DNA of 64,000 nt from Wyeomyia smithii (GCF_029784165.1 NC_073696.1:188084498-188148497), one strand, 5' to 3'; positions 1 through 12,089 are shown, counted from the stretch's first letter. Notes: a model not told the origin generated them from the sequence alone. A program made the numbers and translations.

Positions 1-46
1 CTGATCGAGTGGAATGGCAGTGACTAAAACGTCGACATATTTATGG
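1..46 (-). mobile_element. Inverted fragment of a Penelope-like element at the window edge
   Basis: The first 40 bases are the reverse complement of 1981-2020, inside the reverse transcriptase of the PLE that follows, with about three mismatches. The window therefore opens inside a second PLE piece in opposite orientation that runs off the left edge. Penelope-type elements often carry partial inverted copies at their 5' side, so this is probably part of the same insertion structure. The piece covers the RT catalytic (YVDD) region. Confidence 0.8.
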
Positions 47-49
47 TCA

Positions 50-373
50 AATAAGGTTTTTCCGAGTAAAAGTTTTCTAGATTAATCAATGACAAAAATT
101 ATTTTAAATAGTACCATTTTATGTGATAAACGCAAACAGACCACAGTTAATTATGTATTATATAAGTTACAAATGGAAACAAAACGAAAAGCTTTAGTAT
201 GTACCAGACATACGAGAAAGGATTTAAAATAGGGAAAACACATCTCTGCTTTGTTTTTTGTAGACTTCTTGATAAAGACAAAATATATTGTCGAAACGTT
301 GAAGGAAAAGAAGCAGTACTTCGTGTGAACTAAACGACTTAAAGACTGATGAGCCAAAAATCCAAGCAATAAT
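50..373 (+). repeat. Left pseudo-LTR of the PLE
   Basis: This 324-bp direct repeat runs from 'aataaggttttt' to 'ccaagcaataat' and matches 3091-3411 almost base for base. The main difference is a short segment near 323-332 that is inverted relative to the right copy. It contains a hammerhead-like motif (267-300) and a separate CTGATGAG box (346-353). The ORF begins 41 bp downstream. Confidence 0.88.
267..300 (+). ncRNA. Hammerhead-ribozyme-like motif in the left pseudo-LTR
   Basis: The sequence reads cTTGATAAA, then a short hairpin with GACA pairing to TGTC around an AT-rich loop, then GAAACGTT. This resembles the hammerhead core order CUGAUGA, stem II, GAAA. PLE terminal repeats are known to encode minimal hammerheads. 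The first box is degenerate (UUGAUAA for CUGAUGA), so activity is doubtful. A perfect CTGATGAG lies about 50 bp downstream and may belong to a different fold. Stems I and III were not established. Confidence 0.4.
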
Positions 374-414
374 AGATACACGTCACAGTCGATAGCATTC
401 ACATTACGGTCAGT

Positions 415-3042
415 ATGGCACAGTTAACCAATGTCAGTTTCTATCAGGAGATTGACAAACTTTTCGGAGCTAGAGTACGGAAATTGTTTAAAGATTACGC
501 AGTTGCTAATCGAAAACTTGGAAATTTGAAAAGCAGGAAATCTTTCCTAATTCGCTGTCGCAGGAGAGGTATTTTTCCTAGCCGTATCACGAACAATTTT
601 CGTTGTATTTTCCCGTTGATTGAAGAGAACAGTCCATTCATTGATAAGTTATATCGATGCGTGTCGAGGTTTAAGAAAACACTTCTAAATATAGAAATTA
701 AACACACATACTTCAAAATCCGCACACTTGAAAACACCATGAAAACTACCGTTGAACAACTTACAGAAGTGGTCCCAGTAGATTTCAGTGAATCTTTTTT
801 CGAAAACCAGAGTTTGTATTACGAGAGAAATTTTCAAAAACAAACAATGGTTACAAAACGAAAGTTCGATCGTCTGCATCAAAGGCTTGTGGACGGCATG
901 GACAAACACCTTCCAAAAGGTAATACAAAAGCTGTCTATAATGGAACGGCGGTCCAAATACCACCTGAAACTGAATTTTTGCTTAGCCTAGGTCCAAAGT
1001 TTGCCTTGCCACAAACTGATCCCAGCAAAACGCCATATTTTCATCTCATTGCCGATATAGAAAGCATTCTAAAAACGAATTCTCAAATAGAAACCCAAAA
1101 TCGCAACCGCTGCGGGTTAACAAATATAGTACAAAACTATATGTACCAGGCTGGCAATCATAGCAAACAGTGGGATCCACTAGCAAGAACATGCGAACAA
1201 ACTGAAAAAATCACTAGACAGTTTTTAAAAACTAATCCTGATGTTATGGTCTTACAATCAGATAAAGGTAACAAAACAGTGCTAATGCTCGCCAATGAGT
1301 ATAAACAGAAGATGATGGTACTGTTGGAGGACACCAAAACATATAAATTATTAACCCGGGACCCTACCACTTCTTTTCAACGCAAAACACATCTTTGGTG
1401 GAGCGGTTACATAATCTGAAACTAATCGACAAAAAAACAGCTTCCAACCTGAAATCGCAGAACGCACTATGCCCAAGAATTTACGGGTCACCTAAAGCGC
1501 ACAAACCTGGTTTACCTTTGAGACCGGTAGTACCTAATATGCGGCGCGGTCCTATGAACTTTCAAAGTTCGTAGGAAGAATTATTTAAAATTCCATGGAT
1601 AGTGCATACAACATTAAAGATTCCTTCGATTTTTGCGATTTCATCAACACTGTCACGTTACCTGTTGGATATTCGTTGATTTCATTGGATGTGGTTTCAT
1701 TGTTCACATGCATTCCAAAGGAACTAGTATACCATGACGTGATTTGTTACTGGGACCAAATAAGACCAAACGCTAAGAACATTAGCTTGGACCTGTTCCT
1801 GGAGCTAGTTGAATTTTGCATCGACGCTAGTTTTTTCAAATTTGATGGACGGTACCACCAACAGGTCTTCGGAACAGCTATGGGCAACCTTTTATCGCCA
1901 ATTGTAGCGGAGCTTGTCACAGAGGTATTGCTAGATTGCGTACTCAAACAGCTTAAAATCAAATTGCCGTTCATCAAAAAATATGTCGACGATTAAGTCA
2001 CTGCCATACCACTCGATCAGCTTGACTACGTGCTTAAGACTTTTAATAGCTACAACCCTAACATCCAGTTCACCTGTGAAACAGAGGAAAACAACCGGTT
2101 ACCTTTCCTTGACATGCTACTTGTCAGACACGATGATCAACATATATCGACGGAATGGTACCAAAAACCGATTGCAAGCGGCCGTTTTCTAAACTAATTT
2201 TCGGCGCATCCACCTCACCAAACAAAAAAATAAATATGGCCATCAATTTTATTAGTAGAGTGAACAGGTTGCCCACCGGCCTATCGGAGTTTGCAAAAGT
2301 CAACATAATGGACCAACATTTGAAGCTTAACGACTACCCTAAGACACTGCGACATCGCCTTATCAACCAGAGAAACTGTAGGAGTACCGAGCAACATAGT
2401 TCCAACCAATCGCCGAGTGAACACCTGGAATACACTTACCGGTCAATAGCATACATTCCGTATCTCACCGATAAGATCAGTAAGTTCCTGAAAAACGATT
2501 ACAAAACAGTTAAGTTAGCCACACGAAAGACAAACATTGCCAAACAATATTATACACAAACAAAAGATAAAATAGCAAAAGACGACGACACCAATGTTAT
2601 TTATAATATTTCATGCAACGACTGCAGTTCACAATATATTGGCATGACTACAAATAAGTTAAAAACACGAATTAGCGGACACAGATCGAACTTGAATGCA
2701 CTGCAGAAACTTGTTGACACAGGCACCGACATAAAAGATCCACAATTCGCAACACTAAGTGAAAAGACAGCACTCTTGCACCACTGTATTAGAACCCAAC
2801 ACATATTTGTTCTAAACAATGTTGAAATACTCGACCAACACAGAAACACAACAGCACTACCGATTCTGGAAATATGCCACATAGCAACGAACAACAATAT
2901 AGTTAACAAGAAAAGTGATACAGACGGGTTAAGTTCTATTTATGCAGGTGTGTTTAACACAGTAAAAAACAATAACAAACAACATAAAATTCATAGACGT
3001 CATGAAACTGACAATCATGGGCACTCAGACAATCTGATATAG
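415..3042 (+). pseudogene. PLE polyprotein (reverse transcriptase + GIY-YIG endonuclease), broken
   Basis: The reading frame starts at ATG 415 with the basic N-terminal Penelope domain and stays open to 1419. A frameshift near 1390-1400 moves the RT into another frame, where YGSPKAHKPG (about 1478-1510) marks the template-grip region. A later open stretch (1595-1996) holds RT motif A (SLDVVSLFT), motif B (GTAMGNLLSP) and motif C (KKYVDD), immediately followed by a TAA. A further stop and frameshift near 2190-2210 lead into the last frame, open to 3042. That frame carries the GIY-YIG nuclease: NVIYNISCNDC...QYIGMT with TRISGH (about 2600-2690) and LPILEICHI (about 2857-2884), which supplies the catalytic Glu. 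At least two frameshifts and three internal stops make it non-functional. Confidence 0.88.
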
Positions 3043-3090
3043 ATAAAATTCCGACAACACACTAGTAGATGATTAACAATTGTGACTATA

Positions 3091-3411
3091 AATAAGGTTT
3101 TTCCGAGTACAAGTTTTTCTAGATTAATCAATGACAAAAATTATTTAAAATAGTACCATTTTATGTGATAAACGCAAACAGACCACAGTTAATTATGTAT
3201 TATATAAGTTACAAATGAAAACAAAACGAAAAGCTTTAGTAAGTACCAGACATACGAGAAAGGATTTCAAATAGGGAAAACACATCTCTGCTTTGTTTTT
3301 TGTAGACTTCTTGATAAAGACAAAATATATTGTCGAAACGTTGAAGGAAAAGAAGCAGTACTTCGTTTAGTTCAGCTTAAAGACTGATGAGCCGAAAATC
3401 CAAGCAATAAT
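3091..3411 (+). repeat. Right pseudo-LTR of the PLE
   Basis: This is the direct repeat of 50-373. It ends at 'caagcaataat', after which the sequence is unrelated AT-rich DNA. It includes the second copies of the hammerhead-like motif (3310-3342) and of the CTGATGAG box (3384-3391). It lies 48 bp after the ORF stop. Confidence 0.88.
3310..3342 (+). ncRNA. Hammerhead-ribozyme-like motif in the right pseudo-LTR
   Basis: This is identical to the left copy: TTGATAAA, a GACA/TGTC hairpin, then GAAACGTT. Complete conservation of the stem and GAAAC box in both terminal repeats mainly reflects their recent common origin. The box-1 deviation is also present in both copies, so it predates this insertion. 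Confidence 0.4.
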
Positions 3412-6400
3412 TTATTTAAAAACTATAAAGCAGATATACATTCGCATCAAAAGCATTTTTTATTTTGGATTTGCTGTTGTCATAAGGCCGAATTTTCCAA
3501 AGGGTTCAGTACAAAATAAAATAAATAAGCAATGCTCAACGACCGGCAAAAATTCTTAGCCAACCCTATCTGTCATCCCACCGGATACGCAACGGTGTTG
3601 ACGGCGATGATCCTGCTGCTTACGTGCCGCCAGCATCAATCGCTTGGCCCAGATTAGCCTCGCTTTGCACTGATAGTCAGCCCGCTCGGCGTTGAGCGGT
3701 CGGGAGCACCACAAACGAAGAGCAAAGCGCAGATGATTATGTTGAAATTTGTGACAGAAAACGCCATAAACAAGTTCACGCTTTGTTGGGTTCTCCACTG
3801 GACGGGGGCAGCTGGAGGCTTCTTCAGGATAGACGATTGTGCTTGAGAGATCCATCCCGTCAACACGGACGACCGGGCGACAATATTAGGTATGATTGTT
3901 GACTGGACCGTGTGCAATTGCTGTCCTCTTCATATCCTATTCCGCTTCCCCGCATCCGCAGTAGCGTTACCGTACAATGCATCGCTATAGCTAGACATCA
4001 AAGAGCGCCACACTTCCAGCTGATGCTGGCTGGTGATAAACTTTGAACGTTCTGTGACGGACGATATGCTCGGGATAAGAATTTAAATCGCTTCCGTTCA
4101 CACTGAAAGCCATGTTTCCGGACAGTTCCTGCTGGCGCTGACGGGCAGCCGGCCGGAACCACTTTCACACGTCGGATTATCCGCTGGATGGTTTTTAGCT
4201 GGGCAATTATAACGGTTGACTGTTGCTTGCGCTTGAGACCGCCAACTGGGAAACACTTTGGTTTTAATGGAAAAGTGATAAATATATGACTTTACCATTG
4301 ACCCAATTTGTATGATACATTAAAGATACTTACATTTAAATGGGACTTTATACAAAAATAACTCCAGGATAAAACAGACGTTCCAAATAATTTATGTGCT
4401 ATATGAATCAGTACTTTCAACTGAATTACAAATCTGGTGATTACATATGTCAGAGCTTTCGAACAAGTAAAAGCCATACTGTTTTAAACTGAAAATGAAT
4501 CTATTTTCTACAACACATTTCATGGAACATTTTACAAAAAATTAACGCCAACATGATTGCAAATTAGCTGTGGCAAGAGATGTCACTTCTACCGGGTGAC
4601 ATGCGGTCGAATCCTATTAACCGTAGAATGCCAACCGCGTCTGTATCTCCACATCTCCACAGGTTCGCCCACAGTCCTTTCAAGGCCACCGTTCCAGTTT
4701 GTCCGCGTAGGTTCGACAGTATACAATGACAAGCATAGCTAGTGTTCCAAACCATTCTTCGCTCGATTGGGAACATGCGTGTGTGTGGGCCGCTACGAAG
4801 TGTACTTTTCAATCAGTACTACGACTGATTTGTTTAGCTTAGCTGCAAGCAAAGCAAGTGCTAAACTGAAATAACCGGAAAGAAACAAACTCGCTGCGAG
4901 TCAGATATTTCATGGCAACGGCAACAGCTGTGCACCTGGTGCGAAGTATTTGCCACGAGACCGCCCTATTCGTGTATGGGTGATAGCTAGGTTTGTATAT
5001 ACGCCAAGTCGCTAGTATACTGCTAGTAAAGTTACAAGAGCAGCGGAAACCCCCAAGAAGTGATCGATCGTAACAAACCCTTCTTCATCCATTTCCACTC
5101 TGTGTGGTGCCAGAGGACGGCAGATCGTTGGGAAACCGCCTTACCGCTTCGAGGCCGTGGTTGCGGTTGTTGTTATTTTCGCTACCGATTCGGGGCTATA
5201 AATAGAGTAATTTGCATCCAAGTGGCGAAACGTGTTTCTATTTATTGATAGAAGTCTCAGTATTCCCGATTTGCGTGATGCAACATGGCTTAGGTTCACC
5301 CGAATGCAACCGCCACTGTAAACTTTCCACGCGAATATTAAATTGTGCGAAACATGAGCAATTTAGAGTGGAACTAACAGATTGGTTTTTGCTCGGAAAG
5401 AGTTAAGGGTATATTTTTACATATTTCTGAGCAGGTTGTCTGAACGAGAGATAATTACGAAGTTTTCTTTGATTAATTATAATTGTGTCATTCCAAGTTC
5501 GAGGATAAGTTCGCATAGTATAGTTATGACGTTACTTTTCACTGAAGCTGTACAATTCTGTATCCCTTTTGTTAGACTGTTTCGATCGGGTTGCTGTAAT
5601 GTTAGCTATGTTTCTCTTTGATCGATATACGGCATTCAAACGAACAGACGACTCGGAAGAATGATTTACTCAGAATTTAAATTCTCTTAACTTGGGCTTA
5701 ATTAGAAAAGACGAACATCACCGGTAGATACCGGGAAAGGAGATTTTGTATTCACCTCGTGATGAAACTTTTCCTTGTGTTTGCATTCAACTTCAGACTT
5801 GCTGTTGTAATAGTTGCACTAGAGATTTACGGCTAGTTAAATAATTCTGAAGATTGTCGATTGTTTCATTATCACTATATTTGTTTGTTATTTAACTCGG
5901 GGGCATTCATTCTGTTACAAAAAACTTTGTGACACATTATTGATAAATAAACATGCATTGGGAAACGTGAAGATTAAAGAACCTTTACACCTCAGGCTTG
6001 CTGCCAAATTAGCAGTGACATTTGTACGTGGAACGTCAAGTGCGCCATGATTGGCAGACACTTACTCGAGGGCAATTTCGATGCGTTTATAATGAAATGC
6101 AACCGATTTATAAATAATAAATAATTGTTAGATCATTCCAACAATAACTAATGTCGAGGCAAATCTTTTTATTATAAAGTCGCGCTTAATTAGTTCAACT
6201 TTATCAGCTAGTTTTCCACAGTTCGACTTCTCAAATTCCTATAATATTTCTTTAGAAATGCTTAAATGAACCAGATCATCTCGAAGCTAACCGAGCGTAG
6301 TTCAAATGTTTGGTCTTCCCATTTGCAAAAAATTAAAAATTTTCCCCAATGCTTTAAAAACTCAATTGATAATTGTTCCTCATACGCCAAGAGCTCAGTT

Positions 6401-8016
6401 TCTCAGGCTAATCGTTCTCTTCAACTGTGTAACGACTTATAGCGTAGGTACTAGAGAAAGTAAATTTTTACTCCTGCATACATGATTTATCGTCTCGTTC
6501 GATAATGCCGTGAAACGTGTCGTGAAACGTCAGGTCAGGTCAATGTTTCCTAACATTGCAAAATCATGCAAAACGTAATAATTGTAGTAATTTTTCGCTG
6601 CATATATTTTCAAGATATGGGTATGATTTGCCTTTTCTCTACAAAATGCTATTTGTTCTTTTTATTTTTATCCAGCTTTACCCAAAACTTTGTGATCCTT
6701 TCAGAGACACGTGTGTAACGCGATATTAGTGTGTAGTACAAACTTAAAGCGGTAAAGGTCATTGATTTTTTTAAGTAAAAAAGTGACTGTACTCGTTCAT
6801 CGAAGAGAGAAATTCCCTTGTAGAAGACTGAACCACTGCGACCTTTGTTTGATCTATTGTGGTAAAATAACATCTATTGTGGTGAAGATAACAGGTATAC
6901 TACTCACACAAACAGGTATACTTTTCACACCATTGTTCATGTTTTCTCACATATCAACAGTGCTGATAAAAGTCATTTTCCCCAGCAAAATTCTTTGAAA
7001 ATTACAGCCAATCATTTTCAATTTTCACTTCCAATGATCGCAGCACTCTTTCAGATACACTAGATTTTCGTCCTAGTAACGTGCTGTTATACTCAGATGA
7101 AATAGATCGCGCGCATCGTTCACGGTTACGGAATAAAATTCGACGACAAATCCAACCAAATGATCTTCACTTCAAAGCGAAACAGAAAAACAAACAGTTC
7201 ACCAACCAAAATGAACCTCACCGAAACACTTTTTCACTGACACTGACCGATGCCTTGACAATCTTCGTTAACTGATAAACTGATTTTGTTGTCTTGCTTC
7301 CATCGCATGAAATATAATGCGGTGTTTTGACAGTTCACTTCCATGCAAAAAGCGGGAAGAAAGAACTCTGAAAGGATTGTAAAAAAATAACGTTTATGGA
7401 TCCTTTTTTTCACTTTCACTAAAGAGTTTCAACAAATATCAACCCTGTATCAATGACTCCTTACAGGACAAATACGTCACGTCGAGATACCTCTTCTTTT
7501 CAATAACTAAAAAAATCAATTTATTTATTTTTTCCAACAGAACAAGAAATTGTGAATAAAAAAATGAAATTTCCAAACACATTTTTTTAACACGAAACTG
7601 AATATCACCCTCTTACATCACAAATCGTCACGATTTTTTAGCCCCCTCTCTCCCCTATATGCGTGGCGTACTTTATGAAATTTTCCATCCTGACGTTTCT
7701 AATTTCGGGCCCTCCCAAACTTCAATGAGTCGTGGTTCTACGTAAAATAAAATTTGAAAAAAAAGTGGCTTAAACTATTGGGAAGCCTTATCGAAAGTTA
7801 CAGGCTAAGAATTTATCTGAGATTTCTATTGTGCAGTTATTTGAGAGATCTGAAAATTCGTACGATTTTAACGTAGAATGTGTAAAATGAAAATCTAAAA
7901 ATGGAAAAACGGAATGAATATATCCAACTTTAATGCTTGTAAGTCGGTTAGGTTCCTACAGCAACTGATTGAAAAACTATCAATGCATCTGACCAAATAC
8001 ATTAAATTGCAGTTCT
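3412..8016. other. Intergenic or intronic DNA, no gene recognised
   Basis: The stretch is AT-rich with two GC-richer islands (about 3560-4240 and 4560-5250). The first has overlapping minus-strand open frames (3556-3917). These show no recognisable domain, do not continue upstream, and overlap each other in different frames, so they are not called as genes. A short imperfect tandem motif ('attgtggtaaaataacat', 'caggtatac') sits at 6856-6945. No transposase, tRNA or splice-bounded exon was seen. Confidence 0.5.
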
Positions 8017-8052
8017 GCAGCTTCTGCTCGATCCAATCAGTTTACTAGTGGA

Positions 8053-8475
8053 CAAGGTTGCATATTCAATTTTGGGGTGTCAATTCCATTCGATTGGCCG
8101 CGTGCCGATAACTCGTTCCACAAGCACAATTTTGAAATATGATGCACGACAAACTTGCAGTCCATGAGTAATGCTACAAGTTTATCGAAGGTAGCAGTGC
8201 TCTAACTCTTGCGCCCAAAGTGTGAGAGCCAATATTCAATGGGATATTCAGCCAATATTCGCGGTGAATATAAAAATATTCACTGCGAATATTGGCTGAA
8301 TATTGCACTGAATATGGGCTCTCACACTTCAGGTATAAAAGTTACAGCATTGAACTATTCGACAAACTTGTAGTACTACTTAGGGACTATAAGTTTGTCA
8401 TACATGTTTCTCAAAATTGTACTTGTGGAGTGAGCTATCGGCACGCGGCGAAAAAGCACCTAAAAATTGAATATG
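8053..8475. mobile_element. Palindromic hAT-like MITE, copy 1, with 8-bp TSD
   Basis: The 423-bp element is almost wholly self-complementary. It begins CAAGGTTGCATATTCAATTT and ends with the inverted form of that sequence. The centre near 8240-8300 holds the inverted 'gccaatattc' / 'gaatattggc' blocks. It is flanked by the exact 8-bp duplication CTAGTGGA (8045-8052 and 8476-8483). An 8-bp TSD and CA-starting TIRs fit the hAT superfamily. It sits inside the left arm of the larger TIR element, whose right arm supplies the near-empty site. A second copy is at 36228-37405. Confidence 0.8.
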
Positions 8476-9359
8476 CTAGTGGAAGGCCACAAGGACGGTC
8501 CTAATCAGGCTGCAGCGAGTACTAGCAGCGGCAGTGGGAACAGCGTCAGCGGTACGTGCAGCGACACAATCTCTTTCTATAACAAAAAAAACTACCTTTG
8601 TGCGGAAGCGGCAGCCTCGGCGGTAGGACAACACACAAACTAGGATGTTGGTAATCAAAATCTGTCGGCCGTCAAATTTTCAGTGTGAAAACAGCTTTCG
8701 ACTGTGTTATTAAAAAAGCGCTTGATTCCTGCTGTCCTAGATAGCACAGAGATGCGATCAGCATCATTAAATTAAATAACAAATTGTCCTTTTGAGGACA
8801 AATTAAATACTTAATTTGAAGAGTATATATTCTTTCGTTCATTCATTATACTCCATTAATAATTTTACAGCGGTAATGGCAGCGGCAGCGACAGACTTCC
8901 AGCGTCGGCTTTTCGCTCAAATCAGCTCAATATCGAATGATAATATGGACAATCCCTTCGGTGAACTATAAACCTGCTTAGCGTGAAATATCAATAGTGG
9001 GTTATTAGTTCAATAAAATTGGGAAGTTTATGATTTGCAAACCCGTTTTCCTGGAAAACTTTTGAATGAAGAGTTCTGCAAGTATTAAAGAAAAACGACG
9101 AAATGCCAATTTTGTAACTGTTTGTTCGTTGTTCGTTTTGCAAAGTTACTGGGAACCAATCCCGAGTGCTTCATTTTCCTACTATGATGCTTAAAATTCT
9201 TATCAGTAAATAGTAGACAGTACTCCGTTCTTGATAGTAAACTGATTTTTTTTTTCATTGAAGTAGTCATTAAAAATATGGGGTCGTCTTTTTTCGTTAT
9301 ATGAAAATGAAAAAAATGCTATAGCTGTTCCAATTCCAAGTTGAAAATGTCTATTTAAA

Positions 9360-9437
9360 TGCTGGAAATCATTTTTCTGCAATGGAAATTCTACTGACGC
9401 CGGTACACTAACGTTGACAGGAAAAATGATTTCCAGC
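9360..9437. repeat. Short hairpin element
   Basis: Arms of about 19 nt, 'tgctggaaatcatttttctg' and its near-complement at 9418-9437, enclose a 38-nt loop. The hairpin lies inside the 8017-9985 element. It could be a tiny foldback insertion or a structural part of the host element. Confidence 0.55.
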
Positions 9438-10366
9438 ATACTATTCGACATACTTAACTAGAACAGTTATAGCTTTTTTCAGGATATCCTAGCTCTTCAA
9501 TGTCTTTGGCAAATTGTTGAGTATCAAAAATACTATACTCCAACGTAATGTAGTGCATTAATAAATCATCTCTGAGCTCTCTAGTAGAACAAACGCAAAA
9601 AGTAGGTTCTCCCTTATAAATTTCCATACAAATTTGAAATGCTATGCGCCAAGCGAAGATAAAACCAATCGAATTCTAGTGAATTTAGGATTGTTTGGGG
9701 TCCCAAATGAAACCAAATAAAATTGATTTTGGAAAATCGACACTTGCGCCACTTATGTATGTATGTCGAAGGTCCTATCCTACTCAGAAGGGAGATCCAA
9801 AATCTAGCGTCGCCTGCTGTAGCTCTACTTGCTGCTGGTCGATCCAGATCGCAGTAAATCAACCTCTTGTAACAATGATCGGATATATCGCTGCCACCCG
9901 TTGTTACTTAGTTAGAACTGTTCTAGTGGCCATTCACTAGTAAACTGATTGGTATGAGCAGAAGCAGGCTCTTAAATAGACCAAAGAGTGCATTCTGGGA
10001 TAACCTTGTTAGAGAAAGCAAGCATTAAACGACAGATCAATAGAAATTTACGTTCCGACAAAGTTTGACCATTTTCAATAGTATAGTCACAGACTAACAG
10101 GCGTAACACTGGCACCTAGCTCCATCCAGTAGTTCCGAATTTGACACATGCATGTGCACTAGCGCTGATGTCGAAATACACAACGCAGCGAGAACATACG
10201 ACAGCAGGTGGTGCTAGTGTTACTATTGTAAATTACTGATGTCACCCACAAGATGATTTTCTTGAAATATTTTTCAAAGTTTTATGTCTGTTAGTCTGTG
10301 GTATAGTGTTTGCAACCTGATAATTTTCAAAGCTTGATTATGCTTTTTAGTACAGGTAAGTTCCGT

Positions 10367-10446
10367 TTTAGGCATGTTCCGTTTTTGGCACGTTCCGTTT
10401 TTGGCACTTTCCGATTTTGGCAACTTTTGGTTCCGTTTTTGGCAAC
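10367..10446 (+). repeat. Subterminal tandem array 'gttccgtttttggcac'
   Basis: Four to five degenerate copies of a ~16-bp word lie next to the left end of the TA-flanked element. Two further copies occur at the right end (15064-15101) and one inverted at 15116-15135. Subterminal iterations like this are commonly transposase-binding sites; that role is inferred here. Confidence 0.75.
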
Positions 10447-10449
10447 ACA

Positions 10450-11893
10450 TTTTTGCCTTTCTCCTAGAAAGGTATAGCAATCACTGCAAAATATAAAGGC
10501 ATAAAAGTGCTCAAAAGGGCCGAATGTTGTATATCACTTGACTCAATTTGACGAGCTGAGCATTTCTGTATGTGTGTGTGTGTATGTGTGTGTATGTGTG
10601 TGTGTGTAACGCTCTCCCAATCTCACTCTATTTTCTCAGAGATGGCTTAGCCGATTTCAATGAAACTAATTGCAATGAAAGGTCTAGTTGCCCCATAAGA
10701 CCCTATTGAATTTCATTGTAATCGGATTTCTAGTTTAGAGGTTATGTTTATAAATGTAGAAATCACGAAACATCAATATCTCAGAAACTTCACAACCGAT
10801 TTGAACAAAATTGATTTCAAGGGAACAGACTACCTAAAAAACCCTTAACTTTTGAATTTTATGAAGGTTGAACTTGTGGTTCAGAAGTTATGGAAAGAAA
10901 CGTGTTCTGGAGACTGTTCAATCTCACTCATTTTTCTCAGAGATGGCAGGACGGATTTTCATAGAATCAGTGTTAAATGGAAGGTCTAGTTGCCCCATAA
11001 GACCCTATTGATTTGTTTTGCATTCGGACTATTACTTTGCCTGTTATGTTTAAAAATGTGAAATCCAGCTATGAAAAGGAACATATTCCAAAGACTACTT
11101 GGACTCACTCACTTTTCTCAGAGATGGTTGAACTAATTTCCACAAAATTAGTGTCAAATGAAAGGTCTAGCTGCCTCATAACACCTTATTGAATTTTGCT
11201 GTAATCGGACTGTAACTTCGTCTGTAATGTATCGAAATGTGAAAATCACGAAACTTCATTACCTTAGAAACTACACAACCGATTTGAACAACATTGATAT
11301 CAGATGAACAGGCTAGTTAAGGGTTAACTGATGAATTATGATTGAATACGTGGTTTCAAAGTTTGGCTGCCCCATACGTTCCCTTTTCATTCGATTATAA
11401 TCGAACTTAAGCAACCGTTATGCATTAAATTGTTAAAACAACGAAAGTCTATCATCTAAAGTATTACACGACTCATTTGAACACTAATTGTCATACAAAC
11501 GAGTCATCTCTCAAACTTAGAAATAACAAACTTCATAACAACAAAGTTATGGGAAGAAAAGAAATTCAAAGAATATTCAAAACTATACCTGCTTTGATCA
11601 ATATATTTGGCCTCAACATGATTTATATGTGGTATCGTACTATCTGAACGTTCCCGGTATCGCTCATGATTAAATTATTCGAAATTAAGAGTCATTTTTC
11701 TTATTTCGCTATTTCTTAAGCGCTAACATTACGTCAAATTTCATATTCTATACTTCAATTACAGCATCAATATTTTAGACCCCAAAGAGTGAATGTACCT
11801 TTAATGGATTTTAGCATTCATGTAAAACTATGTTTACAAATAACAAGTTTGAATGAGAAAGGCTGAGTCTGACCGCTAGGTGGATTAATTTAG
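10450..11893 (+). repeat. Mosquito interspersed repeat, copy 1, with internal degenerate tandem units
   Basis: It opens with 'ttttgcctttctcctagaaa', passes a (TG)n tract (10568-10608) and closes with 'gagaaaggct...cgctaggtggatt'. Inside, the block 'ctcactca.tttctcagagatgg' recurs at about 10623, 10924 and 11104. Each block is followed by a diverged module containing 'aaatgaaaggtctagttgcc' and 'atgtgaaaatcacgaaac'. No coding frame is present. The ends and layout match copy 2. Confidence 0.8.
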
Positions 11894-12089
11894 GTTTTTT
11901 TTCTAATTCTTCCTAATCTTTTACTGATTGGCGCCTTAAAACTGATCCTCATAGTTCTCTACAAGTGTAAATACATACAATATATGACACATCATGGACT
12001 AATCAACTGAAAGGCTGGCAAGGTTCTCTTAGAATTCAATGAACATTTGTGAGTGTGTAGGCCTTACTACACTAGAAAACTTTGCATAC

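Larger units (their letters stand above)
50..3411 (+). mobile_element. Penelope-like retroelement with pseudo-LTRs
   Basis: The element is about 3.36 kb: a ~320-bp direct repeat (50-373), a broken coding region (415-3042) and a second copy of the repeat (3091-3411). The coding region has RT motifs followed by a C-terminal GIY-YIG endonuclease, the diagnostic order for canonical Penelope-like elements. Direct terminal repeats that are not true LTRs (no integrase, protease or gag) are also typical. PLEs retrotranspose by target-primed reverse transcription using their own endonuclease. This copy has frameshifts and stops, so it is inactive, but the terminal repeats remain very similar, so it is not ancient. 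Confidence 0.9.
8017..9985. mobile_element. Non-autonomous element with terminal inverted repeats (host of a nested MITE)
   Basis: The left arm 'ccaatcagtttactagtg' (8034-8051) reappears inverted at about 9935-9953 ('cactagtaaactgattgg'). The similarity extends outward into 'gcttctgctc' / 'gagcagaagc'. It also extends inward past the nested MITE ('aaggccacaaggacggtcc' against the complement of 9910-9935). No transposase frame is present in about 2 kb. Superfamily and exact ends are unclear. Confidence 0.6.

Noticed and set aside
50..3411. LTR retrotransposon (direct repeats flanking an RT)
   Set aside because: The RT motifs are Penelope-type, a GIY-YIG nuclease follows, and gag, protease, integrase and a tRNA primer site are absent.
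3556..3917. Minus-strand gene in the GC-richer island
   Set aside because: Two overlapping frames compete, with no domain, no continuation and no splice context.
10351..10362. Second ratchet site at tacag/gtaagt
   Set aside because: It lies at the terminus of the TA-flanked transposon and has only a weak pyrimidine tract; the motif is explained by the terminal repeat.
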